A stretch of DNA of 50,116 nt, taken from Labilithrix sp. (GTDB lineage: Bacteria; Myxococcota_A; Polyangia; Polyangiales; Polyangiaceae). Below, in pieces: positions 19,383 to 27,142 of this stretch. A program made the translations under genes and the position numbers. Within the stretch, counting starts at the first letter, position 1. The number at the start of each line of letters is the position of its first letter. Location of the stretch: the NCBI GenBank assembly GCA_019637175.1, contig JAHBWD010000066.1, positions 1-50,116 of the forward strand, in the 5' to 3' direction. The notes under the pieces are model-generated. The model was not told where the DNA came from. It was given only the letters and a program-made list of their open reading frames with translations, and did no database searches.

Positions 19383-20018
19383 GTGCGCCGCTCGCTCATC
19401 GCCCTCGCGGCCCTCGCGCTCTGCGCGTGCTCGTCCGATCCTTCCGAGCCGATCGATCGCATCTTCGACGGCAAGTCGCTCGCCGGGCTCCGCGCGTTCG
19501 CGCAGCCGGGCGTCGATCCGAACAGCCTCTTTCGCGTCGAAAACGACGAGCTCGTCGTCGCCGGCGCGGCGAACGGCTATCTCGCGACGGAGCGCGAGCT
19601 CGGCGATCTGCGGATCGCGTTCGAGTGGAAGTGGGTGACGCCGGGCAACAGCGGCTTCTTCATCTCGATCTCGGGGCCCGACGCGATCTGGCCCCGCACC
19701 GTCGAGATGCAGCTCCTCGTCGATCGCGCGGGTGATCTGCTCGCCCTCGGCGGCTTTCCGATGCGCAAGGTCGACGACGCGGGCTTTCCGCCGCCCGGCA
19801 ACGCGATCGTGTCGATCCCGCATCGCGAGGGGCGGGAGAAGCCCGTGGGCCAGTGGAACCAAGGCGAGATCGCGATGAAGAACGGCCGGGTCACGGTGAA
19901 GGTCAACGACGTCCTCGTCAACGAGGCGGTCGTCCCCGCCGGGGAGCGCGGCCGCGTCGCGTTCGAGGCCGAAGGCGGAGAAATCCGCTTCCGGAACGTC
20001 GTCGCCCATGCGGATTGA
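19383..20018 (+). CDS. DUF1080 (3-keto-disaccharide hydrolase-like) lipoprotein
   Basis: 211 aa from GTG 19383. Lipobox cysteine at 14 or 16 (LALCAC). The rest matches the DUF1080 jelly-roll family: IFDGKSLAGLRAF near the start, then LRIAFEWKWVTPGNSGFFI, VEMQLLVDRAGD and a final GEIRFRNVVA. Family members are lectin-like or hydrolyse 3-keto-glycosides outside the cytoplasm; catalysis is not established here. TATGCT 6 bases before the start and no Shine-Dalgarno suggest a leaderless mRNA. tRNA-Arg follows. Confidence 0.88.
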   Translation: MRRSLIALAALALCACSSDPSEPIDRIFDGKSLAGLRAFAQPGVDPNSLFRVENDELVVAGAANGYLATERELGDLRIAFEWKWVTPGNSGFFISISGPDAIWPRTVEMQLLVDRAGDLLALGGFPMRKVDDAGFPPPGNAIVSIPHREGREKPVGQWNQGEIAMKNGRVTVKVNDVLVNEAVVPAGERGRVAFEAEGGEIRFRNVVAHAD

Positions 20019-20040
20019 AAGTGCTAAGAACACATCGTCT

Positions 20041-20114
20041 GCGCCCGTAGCTCAGCTGGATAGAGCCCTCGCCTTCTAAGCGAGTCGTCGGTGGTTCGAG
20101 TCCACCCGGGCGCG
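20041..20114 (+). tRNA. tRNA-Arg (anticodon UCU)
   Basis: Full cloverleaf: acceptor stem GCGCCCG (20041-20047) with CGGGCGC (20107-20113) and discriminator G; D-arm with AGCTCAGCTGGATAGAG; anticodon stem CTCGC/GCGAG around loop CTTCTAA, with TCT at 20075-20077; T-arm GGTGG-TTCGAGT-CCACC. CCA is not encoded. It reads the AGA/AGG codons, which are rare in this GC-rich genome. Confidence 0.97.
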
Positions 20115-20124
20115 CGAGCTCTCG

Positions 20125-20793
20125 TCACGCTCTTCTCTTTCGTCGCGCGCGCGCGTCGAGGTAGGCGTCGATCATCTCGGCGGTGCGTTCTTCGAATGTG
20201 CCTTCGAACGGCGGAGAGTCGTGGCGACCGAGCGCGCCCGAGAGCATCGGGGCGCCGAGGCGCCAGACGGTGGTGATCGCCATCGACGCGACGATGCAGA
20301 ACTCGAGATCTTCGCGGGAGGCGGTCGGCGAGCTCTTCTCGAGCGCGTCGGCGAGGAGCTTCAGGCCCTGGAGGCGATGCACGAAGAAGCTCCCGTGCTT
20401 GGCGCGCCCGCCCATCATCGCCCAGATCATGAGGCGCGTCGTGACCGGATCCGCGGCGTTCATCCCGATCGTGCGCCGATACGCGGCGAGCAGATCCTTC
20501 GTCGACGGTGGACGCTCCGACGTGAACGCGGGCGCGAGCTCGACGATGAGCGCGTCGCGGAGGCGTACGATCCGCCGCTCGAGGGCGGCCTCGACGAGGC
20601 CGTCGTAGGTCTTGAAGTAGTGCGTCACGAGCGCGTGGCTCACGCCGGCCTCGCGCGCGATCTCCTTGAGGCCGACGACGTCGGGCAGGTGCTCGGCGAA
20701 GACGCGATCGGCCGCGTCGAGGATGTGGGTCCGCGCCTCCTCCGGCGTGCGGCGGATCCGCGGCTTCTTGGCCAAGCGCGCAGCTCTTTTCAT
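20125..20793 (-). CDS. TetR-family transcriptional regulator
   Basis: 222 aa from ATG 20793. Basic N-terminus, then a TetR DNA-binding domain (residues about 16-65): ARTHILDAADRVFAEH, the helix-turn-helix VGLKEIAREAGVSHALVTHY and FKTYDGLVEAALE. The C-terminal helical ligand domain has no recognisable specificity. It is divergent from the COQ4-family gene, and two perfect ATTGTCA-N4-TGACAAT dyads lie in the 60-base gap, one overlapping its own start codon. It therefore very probably represses itself and the neighbour until a ligand binds. Confidence 0.95.
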   Translation of the reverse strand: MKRAARLAKKPRIRRTPEEARTHILDAADRVFAEHLPDVVGLKEIAREAGVSHALVTHYFKTYDGLVEAALERRIVRLRDALIVELAPAFTSERPPSTKDLLAAYRRTIGMNAADPVTTRLMIWAMMGGRAKHGSFFVHRLQGLKLLADALEKSSPTASREDLEFCIVASMAITTVWRLGAPMLSGALGRHDSPPFEGTFEERTAEMIDAYLDARARRKRRA

Positions 20794-20809
20794 TGTCACG
20801 CTTGACAAT
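20792..20809. promoter_or_regulatory. TetR operator 1
   Basis: ATTGTCA (20792-20798), CGCT, TGACAAT (20803-20809): a perfect 7-bp inverted repeat with a 4-base centre. It covers the start codon of the tetR-like gene, so bound regulator would block its expression. Identical arms recur in operator 2; the centres are 33 bp apart, about three helical turns. Confidence 0.85.
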
Positions 20810-20824
20810 AACGGCTTCGGTCCT

Positions 20825-20842
20825 ATTGTCAACGATGACAAT
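20825..20842. promoter_or_regulatory. TetR operator 2
   Basis: ATTGTCA (20825-20831), ACGA, TGACAAT (20836-20842), the same arms as operator 1. It is followed directly by the Shine-Dalgarno AAGGAG (20843-20848) and ATG 20854, so occupancy would block transcription of the COQ4-family gene. Confidence 0.85.
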
Positions 20843-20853
20843 AAGGAGCCGCC

Positions 20854-21531
20854 ATGAACGTGTCCCTGACCGCCCCCGCGTTCCCGATCCCTCCGTTCAC
20901 CGAGCGCCTTCGCGTCGCGCTTCGCGCGCTCGCCTCGCTGGCCCGCGACCCGGGCCGGCTCGACCAGGTCCTCGTCTTCGCGCAAGCCGTGAACATCGGT
21001 GCGCTCGCGCGGAACATCACGCGGATCGAGGCGTTGCCCGAGGGCAAGGCGCTCTTCGCCGCGCGGCCGCGCATCGACCGCACGCGTGTCGACTTCGACG
21101 CCCTCGAGCGTCTCCCCGACGGGACGCTCGGCCGCGAGTACGTCCGCTTCTTGAACGACAACGGGATCACCCCCGACGTCTTCGAGGAGCTCCCCGACGT
21201 CGGCGACGCGCGCGCGGCGTACGTGATCCTCCGCATGCGTCAGACGCACGATCTCTGGCACGTGCTCACGGGCTACACGCCGGACGTGCGCGGCGAGATC
21301 CTGCTCCAGGCCTTCACCTTCGCGCAGATCGGCGTCCCCAGCGCCTTCCTGATCGCCGCGTTCGGGAGCCTCCGCTGGACGTGGGGCTGGCGAGGCCAGG
21401 TCGCGGCGCTCCGCACCGCGTACGCGCGCGGCAGGCGCGCTTCGTTCCTCGCGACCTTCCGCTGGGAAGACCACTGGCACGTCCCCGTCGACGATCTTCG
21501 CGCGACCCTCGACTGTCCGCTTCCCGCATGA
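20854..21531 (+). CDS. COQ4-family protein
   Basis: 225 aa; AAGGAG sits 5 bases before the ATG. The COQ4 metal motif H-D-x2-H-x11-E is complete: THDLWHVLTGYTPDVRGE with His132, Asp133, His136 and Glu148. Surrounding blocks (GREYVRFLNDNGITPDVF; LLQAFTFAQIGVPSAFLIA) also fit the family. COQ4 acts in ubiquinone synthesis in eukaryotes and some proteobacteria. Myxobacteria generally use menaquinone and no other ubiquinone gene is here, so the substrate is probably different; control by a dedicated TetR fits an inducible catabolic or detoxifying role. That is inference. Confidence 0.88.
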   Translation: MNVSLTAPAFPIPPFTERLRVALRALASLARDPGRLDQVLVFAQAVNIGALARNITRIEALPEGKALFAARPRIDRTRVDFDALERLPDGTLGREYVRFLNDNGITPDVFEELPDVGDARAAYVILRMRQTHDLWHVLTGYTPDVRGEILLQAFTFAQIGVPSAFLIAAFGSLRWTWGWRGQVAALRTAYARGRRASFLATFRWEDHWHVPVDDLRATLDCPLPA

Positions 21532-21543
21532 CGGCCTCGCAGA

Positions 21544-23562
21544 TCAGAGCGTTCGCAAGTAGGCGGCGAGCGCCTTGCGGTCGTCGGAGGAGAGAGAGGA
21601 GCCGCCGCCCATGCGCGGCGAACGCGCGAGCAGATCGTCGAGGTCGCGGAAGCGTCCGTCGTGGAAGAAGGTGGAGCGCGCGCCCGCCCCGGCGAGCGAA
21701 GGCGTGACGAAGCTGCCGCCGGAGCCGACGTCGTGCTTCTCGCGATCGGAGTAGGCCGCGCCCTCGATGTGGCACGTGTTGCAAGCGGCGCGGTCGGAGC
21801 GGAAGATCGCCGCGCCGCGCTCGGCGAGCGCGTCGTCTTTCGCGAGCATCGCCTGCGCTTCGGCCGGGATCGGCTTCATCGAGCGAAGGTACGCCATGAG
21901 CACGGAGAATTCGCCGTCCGGAAGCCCGCGGCCGCCGAGGCGCTTGATCGTCTCCTTCACGTGCCCCTCGAGCGAATCGTGCTCGCCGCCCCAGCCGATC
22001 GGCCCCTTTCGCGCGACGTTGCCCGCGAGCGTCAGCGAGTGGCGCGCCCCGAGCGGTCCGTTCCAGACGAGGCCGTCGTCGCGACCGTCGGGATGACACG
22101 ACGCGCAGGCGACGCCCGTGCGTGAAATGTTGCGATCTCCCGTGCGATGGAAGATCTCACGGCCGGCGAGCTCGCGCTCGTCGGCCGGGCGCGCGCGGGG
22201 AACCTCCTGCTGCGCGAGCGGCTCGACGATGCGCACCGGTCGCACGGGAGCCACCTCTTCGGTCGCGATGGCGGCGTCGCGCGAGAGGTCGATCGCCGTG
22301 AGCGCGCGCGCGATCGGCGACCAGACGATCGCGCGGCTCGTCGCCGGGAGCCGAGCGATCGCCGACGGCCCGCGCGCGACGGGCCAGCGCCCGATCACCT
22401 CGGGCCACCCGCTCGAGACGTCGAGCTCGACCACCTCGCTCTGCCCCTCGCACGCCACGACGAGCCCGTTCGCCGTCGCGATCGCCGCGCGCGGGAGAAG
22501 ACAATCGCGCACGAGGCCGGGCGTCGCGTTGCGGCTCTCGACGCGACCGAGCGGAAGCTTCGCGCCGGCTTCGACGGCCCGCACGTCGAGCGCGCTGAGC
22601 CCGAGCCCAACGAAGCCTTCGCCGTCTTTGAAGGCGAAGTCGTCGAAGGGCGCCATCGGCTTCATCGGAAACATGCTCGAGCCGAAGCCGTCGCTCGAGC
22701 CGAAGCCGCTGCTCGAGCCGTAGCCGCCGGCGACCGGGCTCGCGCCCTCGGTCGCGTTCTGGACCAGCGGAGCGAGGATTCGCTCGCCCTCCTCGGACTT
22801 GGGGCTTCGCGATCGGACGAGCGCGTACGCGTGGCGCGCCGCGCGCGCAGGCTCGCCGCCGAAGCCGCTCTTCGTCATGAAGCCGTTGCCGAGCCCGAGG
22901 GGCGCTCGCTCGATCGACTCGGCGCCCTTCATCGGTACGACGGAGAGGTGCGCCTCGGCCGCGTGAGAGACATAGGCGTTCGCGCCGTCGCTCGCGACGA
23001 TCACCGCGCGCGGCTCGCGACCGACGTCGCGTGACCATTGCTTCGCGAGCGAGCTCGCGTCGTAGGCGTCGAGCCGATGCGACGCGCCCGTCGTGACGAC
23101 GAGCACCGCCTCGTCGGCGGTGAGCGCCATCGCGAGCGGCTCGGTCGACGTCTTCGCGCGCTTCTTCTCGCGGAGCGCGCCGTCGGCCGACGCGATCTCG
23201 AACGCGACGAGCTCGCTCGACTCGGGGAGCGTCGCGTACATCGTCCCATCGGCGGCGATCAAGAGATCGCGCGGCGCGCTCGGCAGGTCGGTCTGTGCGA
23301 GGGGCTCGAGCGTGCGCGCGTCGAACGCGCGGATGGCGCGATCGTCGGCGTCGGTGGCGAACGCGACGGGGCGCTCGGCCACCTTCACGATCGCGACGGC
23401 GCTGCTCTCTCGCACACGGTGCGCGGTCTCGACCTCGACGACGAGAGGGGAAGGAGCGGTCGCGGCCGATGGCGCGCTCGGCGCCGGAGCCTCGCGTCCA
23501 CGACGCCCACATCCGGAACACACCGCCAGAAACGCAAAGAGAAAGGCATGACGAGGCCGCAT
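21544..23562 (-). CDS. di-haem cytochrome c / propeller lipoprotein (MauG/CcP-like)
   Basis: 672 aa. Lipobox region VCSGC (Cys18). Residues about 40-440 resemble a YVTN-type beta-propeller (PRDLLIAADGTMYATL; EPLAMALTADEAVLVVTT) with a Gly/Ser-rich insert near 280. The C-terminal 230 residues carry two haem-binding CxxCH motifs, CASCH (Cys486) and CNTCH (Cys594), and TPSLAGAGARSTFFHDGRF, a block typical of the cytochrome c peroxidase/MauG family. Probably an envelope electron-transfer or oxidase protein; no partner redox gene is adjacent. No Shine-Dalgarno is obvious. Confidence 0.88.
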   Translation of the reverse strand: MRPRHAFLFAFLAVCSGCGRRGREAPAPSAPSAATAPSPLVVEVETAHRVRESSAVAIVKVAERPVAFATDADDRAIRAFDARTLEPLAQTDLPSAPRDLLIAADGTMYATLPESSELVAFEIASADGALREKKRAKTSTEPLAMALTADEAVLVVTTGASHRLDAYDASSLAKQWSRDVGREPRAVIVASDGANAYVSHAAEAHLSVVPMKGAESIERAPLGLGNGFMTKSGFGGEPARAARHAYALVRSRSPKSEEGERILAPLVQNATEGASPVAGGYGSSSGFGSSDGFGSSMFPMKPMAPFDDFAFKDGEGFVGLGLSALDVRAVEAGAKLPLGRVESRNATPGLVRDCLLPRAAIATANGLVVACEGQSEVVELDVSSGWPEVIGRWPVARGPSAIARLPATSRAIVWSPIARALTAIDLSRDAAIATEEVAPVRPVRIVEPLAQQEVPRARPADERELAGREIFHRTGDRNISRTGVACASCHPDGRDDGLVWNGPLGARHSLTLAGNVARKGPIGWGGEHDSLEGHVKETIKRLGGRGLPDGEFSVLMAYLRSMKPIPAEAQAMLAKDDALAERGAAIFRSDRAACNTCHIEGAAYSDREKHDVGSGGSFVTPSLAGAGARSTFFHDGRFRDLDDLLARSPRMGGGSSLSSDDRKALAAYLRTL

Positions 23563-23604
23563 GAACCCCCGTCGCGCGAGCGGCCGATTTCGTGACCGAC
23601 GTGC

Positions 23605-24593
23605 TCAGCGACGGAGCAGATCTTCCCAGTGCGACGGCGGATCGGCCTTGGGCGCCGCCTCGGCGCGGGTCGCCTGGGAGATCGGCGCGAGCGACGCCTT
23701 GTAGAGCGGAGCGTTGGCCATCTCGAAGCCCGCGGCCATCGTCAAGCCGAGCTCGAGCTCGCCGAGGTTGGGCCAGCGCAGATCGGGCGTGCGCAAGAGC
23801 GCGGCGTGCACGGCGCGCGCGATGTCAGGCGGCACCCACGGCGCCGCCTGCTGCACCGCGGGCACCGACGCCTGCCCGACGAGGAACGCCATGAACGATC
23901 CCGATCGGGAGAACGCCGGCGCGCCGGTGAGCGCGTGGAAGAGGACCATCCCGAGCGAGTAGACGTCGGTGCGCGCGTCGACGCGCTTCGCGTCTTGCGC
24001 TTGCTCCGGCGACATGTAGTGGGGCGTGCCGAGGAGCGCGCCCGACGTCGTCAGCGAGTCGATGCCTGCGTCTTGCACCTTCGCGAGACCGAAGTCGGAG
24101 ACCTTCACCACGACGAGCCCGTCTTCTTCTTCCAGAAAGAGGTTCGAGGGCTTGATGTCGCGATGGATGATGCCGCCGCGTGGCCGGCGGCGACGCCGCG
24201 GCAGGCCTGGAGCACGAGGGGCACCGCGACGCTCGGCTCGAGGACCTTCACGCGCGCGAGGAGCTGCGCGAGATCTTCGCCGCGCATGCGCGGCATCACG
24301 AGGTACGGCGCGCCCGTCGCCTCGTCGACGCCGTGATCGAGGAGCGTGAGCAGGTTCTTGTGGCGGAGCCGCGCGCACGTGTCGATCTCCCGATCGAAGC
24401 GCGCGCGCGTCTCCGCGGCCGCCGCCGGCGCGCCGGGCCCCACCAGCAGCGTCTTGACCGCGACCAGCTGACCTTGCTCGTTCGTCGCCTCGAAGACGGC
24501 GCCCATGCCGCCGGCGCCGAGCTTCGCGCCGAGCACGTAGCGTCCTCCGAGGACGGTGCCCGGAGGAATCGAAGGAGGCGAAGGCCGAGCCAT
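23605..24593 (-). pseudogene. eukaryotic-type Ser/Thr protein kinase with a frameshift
   Basis: Kinase split between two frames. From ATG 24593 the first frame encodes the Gly loop LGAGGMGAVFEA, the ATP lysine VAVKTLL and the small lobe, then runs off course after RGVAAGHA and stops at 24105. The other frame continues with IIHRDIKPSNLFLEE, VSDFGLAKV, GTPHYMSPEQA and TDVYSLGMVLFHALTG to 23605. The whole span is 989 bases, one short of a codon multiple, and HARG-IIHRD-type spacing implies one missing base near 24172-24182, in GC-rich GCCGCCGCG. This is a genuine inactivation or a sequencing error. No transmembrane segment follows the kinase domain. Confidence 0.85.
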
Positions 24594-24630
24594 GCTCGGG
24601 GAGCATCGTAGCAAGCTAATCTCGTGACGG

Positions 24631-26235
24631 ATGACGGACTTCGACTTCGACTTCGTGATCGTCGGATCGGGATTCGGCGGGAGCGTCTCCGCGCTTCGCC
24701 TGACCGAGAAGGGCTATCGCGTCTGCGTCCTCGAGATGGGCAAGCGGTGGAAGCGCGAAGACTTCCCCAAGTCGAACTGGAACCTCCGCAAGTACTTCTG
24801 GCGGCCGGGCCTCGGCATGTACGGCATCCTCCAGATGACGCTGGTGAAGGACGCGTTCTTCCTCCACGGCGCGGGCGTCGGCGGCGGCAGCCTCGTCTAC
24901 GCGAACACGCTCCTCGTGCCGCCTCCTCGAGCGTTCGACGACGCGCGCTGGATCGGCCTCGACTGGAAGGCCGCGCTCGAGCCTCACTACACGACCGCGA
25001 AGCGCATGCTCGGCGCGGTGCCGAGCGAGGTCATCGTCGAGACCGATCGCATGCTCGAGGAGATCGCCACCGAGATGGGGCGCGGCGACACGTTCCATCG
25101 CGCGACCGTCGGCGTGTACTTCGGCGAGCCGGGAAAGACCGTGCCCGATCCGTTCTTCGGCGGCGAGGGTCCTTCGCGCACCGGCTGCATCCTCTGCGGC
25201 GGGTGCATGGTCGGGTGCCGCCACGGCGCGAAGAACACGCTCGAAGAGAACTACTTGTACCTCGCGGAGAAGAAGGGCCTCACGATCGTCGCCGAGTCGC
25301 GCGTGGTCGACGTCGCGCCGCTCGAAGGCGGAGGCTACGAGCTCACGGTCGAGCGATCGACCGGCTTCTTCCATCCGCGGCGCAAGGTGCGCGCGCGCGG
25401 CGTGGTCGTCTCCGCGGGATCGTACGGCACCGTCGAGCTGCTCATGCGCTGCAAGGAGCGGGGCAGCCTCGCCAAGCTCTCCGGTCGGCTCGGCCACTAC
25501 CTCCGCACGAACAGCGAGGCGATCCTCACGGTGCGATCGCCGAAGAAGGAGGTCGACTACTCCAAGGGGATCGCGATCACGAGCGGCGTCTACGTCGACG
25601 ACAAGACGCACATCGAGGTCGTTCGCTATCCGTCGGGCTCCGACGCGATGGCGCCGCTCGTGACGGTGCTCGTCGGCGGCGGCGGGAAGATCCCGCGATG
25701 GCTCCGCTGGATCGGCACGGTGATCCGCCACCCGATCCAGTTCTTTCGCACGCTCGTGCCGTTCGGCTGGGCGAGGCGCACGGCGATCCTCCTCGTGATG
25801 CAGCCGGTCGACAATCACCTCCGCTATGCGCTTCGCCGGCCGTGGTACTGGCCGTTCTCGAAGAAGCTCGACTCCGATCGCGGCGACGGTCCGCCGGTGC
25901 CCGTCTACATTCCCGTCGCGAACCTCGTCGCCAAGAAGATGGCCGCCAAGATGGGCGGCGGCATTCCGCAGTCGGGCACGATCGAGGTGATGCTCGACAA
26001 GGCCTCGACCGCGCACATCCTCGGCGGCTGCCCGATCGGCGCGAGCGCGGACGACGGCGTCGTCGACACGAAGAGCCGCGCGTTCGGCTACGACGATCTC
26101 TACGTCGTCGACGGGTCGATCATTCCGGCCAACCTCGGCGTGAACCCGAGCCTCACGATCACGGCGATGGCGGAGCACGCGATGAGCATGGTCCCCGAGC
26201 GGGCCGCGCGTTCGACCGGCGCTTGGCGCGCGTGA
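24631..26235 (+). CDS. GMC-family FAD oxidoreductase, cholesterol-oxidase-like
   Basis: 534 aa. The dinucleotide fold opens the protein: FVIVGSGFGGSVSALRL (Gly12-x-Gly14-x2-Gly17). GVGGGSLVYANTL and the C-terminal VVDGSIIPANLGVNPSLTIT complete the GMC flavoprotein pattern. A cysteine cluster at 186-196, CILCGGCMVGC (C-x2-C-x2-C-x3-C), is followed by RHGAKNTLEENYL; this segment resembles the mycobacterial ChoD-type branch rather than secreted cholesterol oxidases. No signal peptide. Likely oxidises a hydrophobic alcohol such as a sterol; substrate unproven. TAATCT lies 8 bases before the ATG, facing the kinase promoter. Confidence 0.9.
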   Translation: MTDFDFDFVIVGSGFGGSVSALRLTEKGYRVCVLEMGKRWKREDFPKSNWNLRKYFWRPGLGMYGILQMTLVKDAFFLHGAGVGGGSLVYANTLLVPPPRAFDDARWIGLDWKAALEPHYTTAKRMLGAVPSEVIVETDRMLEEIATEMGRGDTFHRATVGVYFGEPGKTVPDPFFGGEGPSRTGCILCGGCMVGCRHGAKNTLEENYLYLAEKKGLTIVAESRVVDVAPLEGGGYELTVERSTGFFHPRRKVRARGVVVSAGSYGTVELLMRCKERGSLAKLSGRLGHYLRTNSEAILTVRSPKKEVDYSKGIAITSGVYVDDKTHIEVVRYPSGSDAMAPLVTVLVGGGGKIPRWLRWIGTVIRHPIQFFRTLVPFGWARRTAILLVMQPVDNHLRYALRRPWYWPFSKKLDSDRGDGPPVPVYIPVANLVAKKMAAKMGGGIPQSGTIEVMLDKASTAHILGGCPIGASADDGVVDTKSRAFGYDDLYVVDGSIIPANLGVNPSLTITAMAEHAMSMVPERAARSTGAWRA

Positions 26236-26395
26236 TGGATCGGTCATCCCGCGGATCCGGATACTAGAGGAGGGGCCCAACGAGGGCTCGCTAACGATTT
26301 CAGCGGGTTACGCCGAAAGCGGACGGTGAGCCCACACGGTCCGACCTTTGCTGAGGTGTAGGTCGGGAGCGGGGGAACCTTTCTCGGAGGTCCTC

Positions 26396-27094
26396 GTGGG
26401 AAACGTCCATTTCAAGCTCCTCGCCGTCGCTTCCGTCACGCTGCTCACGATCGCCGGTTGCGCGGCGGAGACAGCCGACGGCGACGACGAGGAGGTCGGC
26501 AGCGCCGAAGGCGCGGCGACGAGCAGCGTGTCGCTCAAGTACGAAGGCACCTGCGAGTTCCTCCGCAACTGCTCGACCTACTCGCGCGGCCTGCCCGCCG
26601 GTCAGGTGACGTGGGGCTGCACCGGCCGCGGCGCGTGCGACGACAACGCGCTCTGGGTCGCGGGCCCGACGCGATCGTACTGCGGCAAGACGGTCAAGAT
26701 CTGCAACGGCTCGCGCTGCACCAACGCGCTCGTCAAGGACGTCAGCGTCTCGCGTGACTGGGAAGCGAGCAACGGCGTCATGAAGGCCCTCTCGCTCCCC
26801 TACGGCCTCACCGGTCGATGCAGCGGCTACGGCGGAGGCCGCGTCACCGTCTCGACGAACGCGAGCGGTTCTTCTTCGAGCGGATCGTCGAGCTCCGGAT
26901 CGACGCAGCCGCGCCGCGACGGCGAAGACGGCTCGTGCTGGTCGAGCACGCTCTCGCAGACCGTCTCCGAGCTCGCCTGCGTCCAGTCGCGATCGAACGG
27001 CGTCTGGTACCAGTGCAAGGACGGCGACTGGTACCGCGGCGTGAGCGGCGGCGACGGCCCTTACGGCGACTGCGCCTCGCAGCACCGCCTCTGA
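26396..27094 (+). CDS. double-psi-barrel (expansin/RlpA-like) lipoprotein
   Basis: 232 aa from GTG 26396; GGAGG lies 5 bases upstream. Lipobox TIAGC (Cys22). Residues about 50-155 resemble a barwin/expansin-like double-psi beta barrel (VTWGCTGRGACDDNALWVAG; CGKTVKICNGSRC; VSVSRDWEASNGVMKALSL). A Ser/Gly linker (residues about 158-175) joins it to a C-terminal Cys/Trp module (GSCWSSTLSQTV; NGVWYQCKDGDWYRG). Such proteins bind or loosen polysaccharide, here perhaps peptidoglycan or plant wall. Assignment by pattern only; catalytic Asp not verified. Confidence 0.7.
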   Translation: MGNVHFKLLAVASVTLLTIAGCAAETADGDDEEVGSAEGAATSSVSLKYEGTCEFLRNCSTYSRGLPAGQVTWGCTGRGACDDNALWVAGPTRSYCGKTVKICNGSRCTNALVKDVSVSRDWEASNGVMKALSLPYGLTGRCSGYGGGRVTVSTNASGSSSSGSSSSGSTQPRRDGEDGSCWSSTLSQTVSELACVQSRSNGVWYQCKDGDWYRGVSGGDGPYGDCASQHRL

Positions 27095-27104
27095 CGCTGG
27101 CCCT

Positions 27105-27125
27105 CCCCGTTCGGCCGCAACGGGG
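27105..27125 (+). terminator. hairpin between the double-psi-barrel and phosphatase genes
   Basis: CCCCGTT (27105-27111), 7-base loop, AACGGGG (27119-27125): a perfect 7-bp stem 10 bases after the stop at 27094. No U-tract. TAGAGT (27127-27132), a possible -10 box for the next gene 10 bases before its ATG, follows at once. Confidence 0.45.
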
Positions 27126-27142
27126 ATAGAGTTCTCGGCGCG

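Noticed and set aside
20125..20793. Insertion or integration site at the tRNA-Arg
   Set aside because: No integrase gene and no repeat of the tRNA 3' end is visible elsewhere in the window.
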